A stretch of DNA of 64,000 bases from Serripes groenlandicus. Its lineage: Eukaryota > Mollusca > Bivalvia > Cardiida > Cardiidae. Positions 55,430-64,000 of the stretch are shown in pieces. The DNA lies in assembly GCA_031761405.1 (NCBI GenBank), contig JASEVX010000032.1, forward strand, positions 1,715,333 to 1,779,332. Reading direction: 5' to 3'. Position 1 is the stretch's first letter; every line of letters begins with the position of its first letter. A program made the translations under genes and the position numbers. Below the pieces are notes generated by a model. It was not told the origin of the DNA and did not search any database. It saw nothing but the letters and a program-made list of their open reading frames with translations.

Positions 55430-56065
55430 TGTCAGTATAGCCAAATCATGTCAGGATAGGTCAATAGACTACCCATGTGGATGAGAGTTATCTCAAGACC
55501 ATATATGTGAGTGAGTGCTATCAAGATAACTAAATGATTTTACCCGTGGCTAAGAGCTATATATACAGTTCAAACAATTGCATCATGTGGATAAGATTTC
55601 TCAGGATAACCCAACGATGTCAATGTCATCCAATGGATGAGCAATCGTGATAGCCCAATGATGTCACCATTTGGTTGAGTGCTATAATAATATTCACATC
55701 GTTTAACCCATTAGCTAGGAGCTATTAGGATAACCCAATAGTAACATCGCACGGATGAAAGCTATCAGGATAGCTAAATCAGTTACTCCGTAGATGAAAG
55801 CTATCAGGATAGCTAAATCAGTTCAAACCATGACTGAGAGTTATCAAGACAGCTCAATTATTTCACCCGGTGGCTGAGAGCTATTAAGATAGATCAATGA
55901 TATTACTCCGTGACGTAAAGTTTTTAACATAGCTAAATTTTATCCCGTCGATGAGAGCTATCAAGATACTGAGAATGATTTCATCCGTAGGTGAGAACAA
56001 CTAGGATAACCCAAAGATTTAACGATCTATATGGATAGCCCAGTCATTTCATCCTGAGGGGAGCT
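55430..56065. repeat. Degenerate ~40-bp minisatellite, same family as 62095-64000
   Basis: The pattern 'gagagctatcaggatagc(t)', 'aaatgatttcacccgtggat' recurs about every 40-45 bases. It is older and more diverged than the array at 62-64 kb. Confidence 0.75.
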
Positions 56066-56069
56066 ATAC

Positions 56070-56490
56070 TTTCAAAGTTTATTGTTCAAAGGCCTCGCCC
56101 ATACACACAATCAAAAATACATACATTTATAGTATATAACATGACAGAAGGTGACATAGACATGTGTATATGAATCAATAATTTCAGCTTAAGCTTTCTA
56201 TAAGGCATTTTGTTTCTTCGAATGCATAATAAATACATTGCTAAATTTTGTATAACAGTAGTACTGGACATTAAACAATAAAATAATTATATCGTAGGGT
56301 GTTATTTGTACTATCTTGGAATATAAACAATCCTTAAATCAGTATACAGAGGACAAATTAGCACAAATGGAAATCATCCTCAATATAACAATCACAGTAT
56401 TGACAAATGCGTTCTTCCCTCTGTATCCCATAATATCTACCAGTTTCAATAAGAAGACTATGCAGAGAACATCTTAATGGTGCAAACCAT
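56070..56490 (-). pseudogene. LINE ORF2 C-terminal fragment
   Basis: The minus-strand reading at about 56490-56375 is 'CSLHSLLIETGRYYGIQREE', then 'RICQYCDCYIEDDFHLC'. It carries the ETGR block and the C-x2-C...H-x-C zinc motif that end many LINE ORF2 proteins; the intact LINE here has 'IETGRW' and 'CKLCNL...DEMHYLLIC'. Stops follow at once. The rest is 3' untranslated or decayed. Confidence 0.65.
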
Positions 56491-56499
56491 TTTCAACAA

Positions 56500-57850
56500 T
56501 TTAGCTTCATCTAAGAGGAACTCTTACATTAGGCTGAATATGTCAAACTTTGACCTAAAAGGATACCCAAAATCAAAAAGATATATGGCAAGATAAACCC
56601 GGAAATATCGTCATTTATCCTGCAGAAACTGGCTTTAGCAGGCCTGCAAGACGAATTCATTTTGCGAAAAAATACATCAAAGATGGTCAGAAACTCGGTG
56701 GTACAAACGAGCATCTCATTCGTTAATTTCTGGTGGAGGCTAAACCCATTACGGAAACATCACGCAGAGCTACTGCGGAGAGGTTTCGTTTAAGGGGTCT
56801 TGACATAAATGTTGACAGGTCTAAAAGTCCCAATCAATTTAGATTAGATGCAATCTCGACGGAACTGCTGCATCAAAATGCCCTAAGTCACCACATAATG
56901 ACGTATTGTCTAATACAAAAGAAGAACAATGATACGTTATGGACACAGAACCGAAGACCTAGCTGTTCTCAAAAAAAGCGTCACTAAACATAATATGGCC
57001 CGTGAAATCCCGAAATTTTGTGATTTGACATTGCAGGAACTATTTCCGATTAAACAGGACATTTTGTTTGAAGGCAACACGTTCAATATCAATGATGCGG
57101 TAAGACAATCTGCTCACTATAAGATGTTCTTGATTCGATGATAAGTCCTCCATACATTGGTAGAGGAGATACAGATGTTTTTCAGGAAGGGCGGACCTCC
57201 ATTCAGAGTTGTAAATGCAAGCTTTGATAAAAGTGTTAACGTCAGTTCCCAGAGTACTTACAAGTTTTAACTCGGCGAAGATCTAACGCAAGTTACACTG
57301 GACAAAGTTGAAGACAAACTGACTAGAGTAATCAATCGTGTTTAGCCATCAAACGGAGCAAATATCAATTTCTGGAACCGTTTCAAGTCATCCGTTGATC
57401 AGATCGACAATCTATAACTGATGTCACCTTTATACGTCGGATCTGAACTTCTCACCTGTGCTAAAAAGGTGGCGGACTGTCTCAAAAAAGACACGGTATT
57501 TATATCCGTAGGGCAATTTACGCGATTGCTGTCTCCATATATATGGTTACCGATGAAAGATACTGATTTTATCCTGACACACAGGTGGCATAGTCCAACA
57601 ACGAGAAAGTGGGTACTTTGTTAATCTTCAACAATGAGGTGCCCATGAATATGTGTATTAAAGGGGAACTGCATACCGTAGAAAATATTTTGGACAACAG
57701 CCTTCACTCAGGTTTGCCAGACTTGAAGCGAACCATCGATGACATGAAAACAACTGGAGCTGATGGAGTCGTTATCGTTTCACAACAGTTCATAAAATGG
57801 CCGAAAAACAAACAGCGGAGAGGGTGCTTTTGGTGAAAGTGGAGAAAACA
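56500..57850 (+). pseudogene. Decayed, unrecognised coding block
   Basis: Several open pieces on the plus strand follow one another in different frames: 56620-56710, 56733-56930, 56930-57141, 57160-57240, 57421-57600 and 57609-57836. Composition is protein-like, e.g. 'DLTLQELFPIKQDILFEGN', 'MSPLYVGSELLTCAKKVADC' and 'LHTVENILDNSLHSGLPDLK'. Joins between pieces look like single-base shifts, as in a single-exon gene broken after insertion or retroposition. I cannot name the family; no RT, transposase, zinc-finger or recombinase motif is visible. It lies between a LINE fragment and a MITE-like element, so an origin in a mobile or virus-like element is possible but unproven. Confidence 0.45.
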
Positions 57851-57869
57851 GAAACCCTTTTCTTGCAAA

Positions 57870-58290
57870 TGACGAATTCACAGCTAACGACTTTGAAAAC
57901 ATTCAGACAAATAATCATTGAAAATATTAATTGATAGAGATAAACGCGAAATGATTTGTATGAACCATAGTTAAAACAGTGTGGAAAATGAATGAATTGC
58001 ACGTAGAAAAGGGTTGATTCAAAATATAGTTAAAAAATAAGTATGTATCACATTTGGAATCATTTGACGTAAAGACTAACGAGGCTATAGTTCTTATATT
58101 TTGTAAAATGATAACTGTATGCCTAATTACTTTTTTTTACAGACAATACAGGCTCTAGTGAGACTGTGTGAATGAGAAGGCTCATCGGAGTCTTTTTTGT
58201 ACGGAAAAATGGTATAACCATTAAATCACTTGTAGCGGTATGTTCATAGAGTCTGCTACTGCAGATTTCTTATATGTGGGAAATGGTTAA
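57870..58290. mobile_element. MITE-like element (copy 10), enlarged
   Basis: Left 'acagctaacgactttgaaaa', right 'agtctgctactgcagatttc' and 'ttatatgtgggaaatggtta'. The interior is about twice the usual length and lacks the usual palindromic centre, so it may contain another insertion. Confidence 0.5.
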
Positions 58291-59334
58291 CTCGATACTA
58301 AGGCCTGTTTGTGACAGGTTTATAAGTATTAACTTTATCTAACCACAACAGTGTGTGCTAGATAAGTGTGAAAACAAACGGAGATGTGATTCCTACATGC
58401 GCAGAATCTACAGCATGATGTTTTGAAACAGAATTAGGGAATTATGTAAAACAGAATAAATTATGTACTGAAACGGGTTGAAGACATTGTGCCAAAAGAA
58501 GTAATTGTTTCACGAAGCAAAGGGTTAGTTGACATAGTGCTGTTTTGGTAAATATCGAAGTATTTCTCATAACTACTTAAAGAACTTAGTTTTAAACCCT
58601 TTCACACATCAGTTGAAGTCGAATTGTGAGAGTCACAATAACGTTTGTTAAGAATTAATGATCGAGACTAAATTCGAACTGATAGGCCCTTGATGGATAA
58701 TACGCATGTAAGGTCCCAGAATCGGTTATTAAAAAGAGAAGACAGTGCAATATTAGCATCTGAATAGTCGAATAAACTTTAAAAGTTTTATAATATTAGA
58801 TAATTTCATACGAATAAATTGTACATACTGTTGATGATCTAGGGCAAAAGAGTACTACTCTTAAAACTTAAGTGCATGGATATTGTTGCTAAAACACTTG
58901 TCTATTGTTTATTAAAACATTACCGGAAGATAATTGAATCATTAGTCACCAAGTATTATCATGTATATTTAATTGTCAGTCACGTGACATTTAGGTCAGT
59001 GAACTTGTTGCAATATCTGTTATTTAACAGAATCTTACGAACAAAAACTAATGATCTAGGCACACAGTGGTAATGGGATATAAGTTGTCCCAATCCAAAT
59101 ATTAGTACATGTATATTAATGTCATACGCTCTTTGTATTGTTTCTGCATATAAAAAGTATATTTCCTTAGTGACAGCAGAACAAACCGTATGACATATAT
59201 AGACTTTTTAAACAAGAATTTATCTATTTTTGGAAAGTGACCGAAAACAAACCAATTAAAGACTATTTTCTCACCATGTCTCACGACAACCTTTAATCGT
59301 GCAAAACATAGCATCGGTTAAGTGTATTAATACA
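58291..59334. other. Non-coding stretch
   Basis: Nothing recognised. Short frames at 58876-59314 have no motif. Confidence 0.45.
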
Positions 59335-59392
59335 AACACTCACTCTCTCACAACTCACTCACTCACTCACTCACTCACTCACTCACTCACTG
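59335..59392. repeat. (ACTC)n microsatellite
   Basis: About twelve tetranucleotide units. Confidence 0.95.
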
Positions 59393-59549
59393 ATTCACCT
59401 AATCAAATTGATTCACCAACGAGGTTTATTTTTGGTGTATAATTTAAGATTGGTAAATACATCATATGCAGAGCATTACATCGTATATTGCCCATTATAG
59501 CTTTCTAGAGGTTTTTCGCTTTTCCCCCCACAATACTGATAGAAAATTG

Positions 59550-59553
59550 ATAC

Positions 59554-59587
<34 letters not shown>

Positions 59588-59588
59588 A
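59550..59588. repeat. (TGTC)n microsatellite
   Basis: About nine tetranucleotide units. Confidence 0.95.
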
Positions 59589-59974
59589 TTTAACCTTTGA
59601 GTTTGTTATTTGGTGGTTGAATTACTAGATAGTCAAGTTATAAAGCGTTCAATGTTAAACAAATGACACAAATATATGTACGATCGATGAATATTCATGA
59701 AATTGTTAGATACTGACGTAGTATTTTGATAAAAGTAAAGTTCTGTGTTTATGTCGCTTTCAAATACAGAATAGAGATAAGTTAATTAGACTTTAGCATA
59801 CTATTGCTAATCGTCAAACAAGCACAGTTATCGCATGCATATACAAAAATACGATTGATAAAAAAATATATCATATACGCTCGCACGCACAAACGCATAC
59901 ACTCACTTACGCGCAATTCCGACAACAATATTATCAACGTATCAATGTTAAAATGAGAGTGGTTATTTAAGAGT

Positions 59975-60480
59975 GTCTATGTTCTTATGTTCTTTTGTTC
60001 TGAGCACATATCTCATTTATTTGCTAAAGTATTTAAAGTTTTAACAATCTCACATTGGATAGGCCTAATAAATGTATATATGCTTGGTCTCGTATAGTAA
60101 AATAGCGATATATACTGGTGACTTAATGCCTTGTATTCATCACATATTATAACGAAATGGTATTCGTCTTCATTGTCTTCACTTGTACACATTTCACATA
60201 TTTGTTCACAACTCAGAATGCTTACGTGCCTTCCAGTCTCTGTATATAAATGATGTGATGATACGCGTAGCTTTGATAAAACATCTCAGTCCCTATTGTT
60301 AAAGTATTATTACAATATCAATGGAATACTTCAAATATCTCTTTTTGCAATACTATCCATTAATGAATACCATTTCGGGTCCAGAGAGATAACTTGACAG
60401 TTGTAGATTGTATATAATGTCAATAATGAACAAGGATCTATGGACTATTTTTTAAATGATTTGACAGTTTCCATCTTAGT
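59975..60480 (-). pseudogene. LINE ORF2 C-terminal fragment
   Basis: The minus-strand reading from about 60285 to 60110 is 'VLSKLRVSSHHLYTETGRHV', then 'SILSCEQICEMC' and 'DEYHFVIICDEY'. It shows the L(S/T)K(L/F)RxSxH...ETGR block and the C-x2-C...H-x4-C finger, as at the end of the intact LINE ORF2 at 27060-27200. Downstream 'ILLYETKHIYTFIRP' parallels 'YYYTKPNVLKFKQ' in that LINE. The 3' end has an (aagaacat)-like short repeat near 59978-60000. Confidence 0.75.
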
Positions 60481-61689
60481 TTACAACCCTCTCATATAGC
60501 CCGTCACTAAAAACTTGCGGTAACTTTTCGGGATATCAACCGGAAAATGAATTTGATTCGACATCACTTTCGCAATAAAAAATACTCCAAATGAATGTGA
60601 TGTTGAAATATAGAAATGACATAATTGAAAATGAAAAAAGATGCATTTCTACTCTATAAACAGACGAATTCATGATAGTACATGTGCGTGTCGGTGAATC
60701 GAGAGGAAACAGGTTCAAACTTTTTTTCTATTGATAGTGAAGTCCCAGTGATGATAATATACCAAAAGAGAATCCAATTATTGAAAAAAATAGAAAACAT
60801 AAAGTTGATATAAAAGGAAATAACATACACGGCACATATGTTTTTCAGTCAAGGTGGCCGAATTTCAAAAAATCCTTTCAAATAGTCTATATCTACTAGA
60901 CGCTTTCAGCGGTATCAAATTGCATGAGTGGTATGAATATATCTATAACTTCAAAAGATACAAAAGCGGATGTGGTATATTGGAATCGAAGATCATCTAT
61001 CACGCGAGAGACCCAACTTCAAACCCTGGTCAAGGTAATTAATTTTAATAGGCCATCGTTATTGTTTTCATTTTTGTCAAATGTGTTCATCATATGAGTG
61101 ATTCACCTCTTGAAACTACTCATTTTTACATATTGTTGAAAATTCACAAAAATTAAAAACTCTGTTATTGTTCCTTTGTAAAAAAAAAAATGTGTTAATT
61201 CAATTAATTCAAAACCAATTATATAATATATTTCAAACAAGGCAAGACAATTATGCCACTTGTTTGTATTATTATTTAAAATAACCACAACATGTTGATA
61301 CAGTTGTTGGTTTTTGCTTTGATGTAAGAGTTGGACTCTCAATATAGTTTGCATTGGTATACTGTGGCCTTCTTTTGACTTTAATGTGACATGCAACAAG
61401 GAGTCTGTTCACTATTCCACGACCTCTTGGTAAATAAAGTATTTGCGATTAACCGCTATTCTGTAAATACAATATTGTGCTTTAAAGTCCAATATTATTC
61501 GAAATAATGACATAACAAAGTGCTATTGTGAAGTTTATTTGATTATTTTTTGGGATCGGTAAATCATTGTCAAAATTTAACCTGTGATCTGCAGTTAGCC
61601 CGTTGCTGGCAGTATTACCAGTACTTTGATTTATCATTATTATTGTACATGTGAAGACTACTTTCTTTAAAACCTCAAAGAAGTATATG
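60481..61689. other. Non-coding A/T-rich stretch
   Basis: No gene, repeat or element could be supported. Confidence 0.45.
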
Positions 61690-62095
61690 CATCAACCAAC
61701 GCATAGGGGGACATTTCTGGATGTCAAACATTATGCTAGCTTCAGTTATTGCTCCATTGTGAGATGTTATTTTTAAAAGCACAGGTGCGATCAGGTTACC
61801 TTTATCTTTCTTGATGAATGGACATTGATGAAAATGAGCCCGTGTACATGTTCTAATCAGTTGTCACTAATTACATTGCTATAAACATATAATAACCTGA
61901 CATGGCTTAAACTAATTAAATGAACCCGTCCATTTTACACCTTGGCATTTCTAAACGGTGTGGGTTCAGATCAGCACGTACATATACTCCGTCTTATCAT
62001 AATATATGCACAGGTTAATTTCTTGAACGTGATTGTGTGTATTATATCATTGATTGGGTCACATGTAAAAGTGGGGATAAAACATGGTGTTACCT
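61690..62095. repeat. Third, diverged copy of 9890-10160
   Basis: See 9890-10160 for the shared words. An extra segment of about 120 bases (61800-61950) is absent from the copy at 9.9 kb, and the tRNA-like sequence found there is absent here. Confidence 0.6.
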
Positions 62096-64000
62096 TCTGA
62101 ATGAACGATTTGGGATAACTCAATCGATTCACCATCTGGCTAAGATCTATCAGGAGTAGCTATCGGGATAGTCCGATAATATCATCCCGTTGCTGATATA
62201 TATCGATATAGCTAAACGATGACACATGTGGAGGAGAGCTATTATGATAGTTAAATGATGTCAGACCGTTGATGAGAGCTATCTAGATAGTTAAACGATG
62301 TCACCCCGTGGATGAGAGATAGTAGGATAGCTAAATGATGTCACCCTTTGGAAGAGAGCTATCAAGAAAGTTAAACAATCTCACCCCGTGGATGAGATAT
62401 ATCAAGATGGTTAAACGATGTCAGGCCATAGATGAGATATATCAAGAGAGTTAAATGATGTCACCCTTTGGATGAGAGATAGTAGGATAGCTAAATGATG
62501 TCACCCTTTGGAAGAGAGCTATCAAGAAAGTTAAACAATCTCACCCCGTGGATGAGATATATCAAGATGGTTAAACGATGTCAGGCCATAGATGAGATAT
62601 ATCAAGAGAGTTAAATGATGTCACCCTTTGGAAGAGAGCTATCAAGATAGTTAAACAATATCACCCCGTGGATGAGATATATCAAGATAGTTAAACGGTG
62701 TCAGCCCATGGATGAGAGCTATCAACATAGTTAAACGATGTCAGCCCATGGATGAGAGCTACCCCAATGTAACCCCGAGGACGAGTTCTATCAAGATAGT
62801 TAAACGATGTAACCCCGTGGACGAGTTCTATCAATATAGCTAAACGATGTCAGCCCATGGATGAGAGCTATCAATATAGTTAAACGGTGTCAGCCCATGG
62901 ATGACAGCTACCTTGATGTAACCCCGAGGACGAGTTCTATCAAGATAGTTAAACGACGTCACCCCGAGGACGAGAGCTATCAAGATAGTTAAACGATCTC
63001 ACCCCGTGGATGAGATATTATATAAACATCACATGCACTTGAGGGTGATAGCAGATATGTGAACCCGAGAAAAGTAATGTCAACTGAGGAGAAGTGCATG
63101 TGATATTTATTTTATTATACCGAAAAACTACGAATTAAGAAATTGACAATATTAATATAGACAATTGTAACAAATGTTTACATATTTATAAAATGACGTC
63201 ATCAGAACGTGCATGACGTAATATAAGGATATGACAAAAGTGACGTAGTGATTGACGAGACTAAAATACAAAAGTCATGTGGTCTGTACCGACCAATGAA
63301 AATCGTGGTGCAAAGGAAAAGTGGTGCAAAAAGCAGAACCGTGCGCGCATCCAAGTTGCGCATGTGATATTATTTTACAGGGGTGTAACAGCATGATGTT
63401 ACATGGGTACATCATGATGTTACATGGGTAACATCATTTTTTGTTCACCGATGCGGTATAGGAATTTTATATAGGGAAAAGCACGTGAGATATACTAAAT
63501 CAAGATAGTAAACGATGTCACTCCGTGGATGAGAGCTATCAAGATAGTTAAACAATCTCACCCCGTGGACGAGAGCTATAAAGATAGTTAAATGATGTCA
63601 CCCCGTGTGTGAAAACTTTCAAGATAGTTAAACGATCTCACCCCATGGATGAGATATATCAAGATAGTTAAACGATGTCACCCCGTGGATGAGAGCTATC
63701 AAGATAGTTAAACAATCTCACCCCGTGGACGAGAGCTATAAAGATAGTTAAATGATGTCACCCCGTGTGTGAGAGCTATCAAGAAAGTTAAACGATCTCA
63801 CCCCGTGAATGAGAGCTATAAAGGTAGTTAAACGATGTCACCCCGTGGATGAGAGCTATCAAGATAGTTAAACAATGTCAACCCGTGGACGAAAGCTATC
63901 ACCATGTGCATGAGAGCTATCAAGATAGTTAATCGATGTCACCCCGTGGATGAGATTTATTAAGATAGTTAAACGATGTCAAACCGTGGATGAGAGTTGT
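62095..64000. repeat. 40-bp minisatellite running off the window end
   Basis: Unit 'gatgagagctatcaagatag', 'ttaaacgatgtcaccccgtg'. About 35-40 copies are visible, interrupted at 63019-63485. A 160-bp block of four units is duplicated at about 62330-62470 and 62490-62630 (shared private words 'ccctttggaagagagct' and 'tcaggccatagatgag'), a higher-order repeat. The array continues past base 64000. Confidence 0.93.
63019..63485. mobile_element. ~467-bp insertion inside the 40-bp array
   Basis: Array sequence is interrupted by unrelated sequence. 'tgagatat' occurs at both edges (63011-63018 and 63486-63493) and could be an 8-bp target duplication, but the word also occurs naturally in array units. 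Inside, 'atcacatgcactt' (about 63028) and its inverse 'aagtgcatgtgat' (about 63091) form an 80-bp hairpin-like unit. 'catgatgttacatgggta' is tandemly repeated at about 63391-63430. No coding capacity. Confidence 0.45.

Overview
This is metazoan, intron-era eukaryotic DNA, A/T-rich and almost devoid of host genes. A bivalve mollusc (or another lophotrochozoan) is the best guess. The clues are a RING-less two-B-box/coiled-coil/NHL-like protein carried on one coding exon, tRNA-headed SINEs whose 3' ends carry a gccgtgatataactg-type block and (aatc)n tails, a Ngaro-type tyrosine-recombinase retrotransposon with an SGNH hydrolase gene, and many minisatellites. No species call can be proven from the sequence alone.

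Layout. 1-9.1 kb is non-coding and holds SINE pieces, a degenerate 'acgcattt' repeat and a 2.5-kb array of a 74-bp unit. 9.1-16.0 kb is one copy of a segmental duplication and carries the only substantial host gene, a B-box protein at 13247-14954 that is interrupted by a +1 frameshift. 16.0-20.1 kb is a decayed DIRS-type retroelement on the minus strand that still has perfect 49-bp inverted termini. 20.2-22.4 kb is tandem repeats. 23.3-34.9 kb is a small ~100-bp minisatellite split by two retroelements: a 5'-truncated LINE (23478-28327, plus strand) and a near-intact Ngaro-like element (28665-34683, minus strand; gag-like, RT/RNase H, tyrosine recombinase, SGNH hydrolase). The Ngaro-like element has identical 230-bp terminal repeats and an unusual 72-bp flanking duplication.

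35-38.7 kb is crowded with MITE-like palindromic elements, SINEs and short satellites. 38.8-43.9 kb is a 5.1-kb array of a 34-bp unit. 45.1-45.9 kb holds 72-bp and 109-bp tandem repeats. 47.6-53.1 kb is the second copy of the segmental duplication; there the B-box gene is a truncated pseudogene and a 54-bp unit has expanded about twelvefold. 54-56 kb and 62-64 kb hold further satellites, including a shared ~40-bp family. In between lie LINE 3' fragments and a decayed, unrecognised coding block at 56.5-57.85 kb.

The window is best read as a transposon and satellite landscape around a duplicated B-box gene. Because the two duplication copies can be compared, several insertions can be dated relative to the duplication from their empty sites. 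Reading was by eye: boundaries of repeats are approximate, and similarity statements come from alignment by eye, not from any search.
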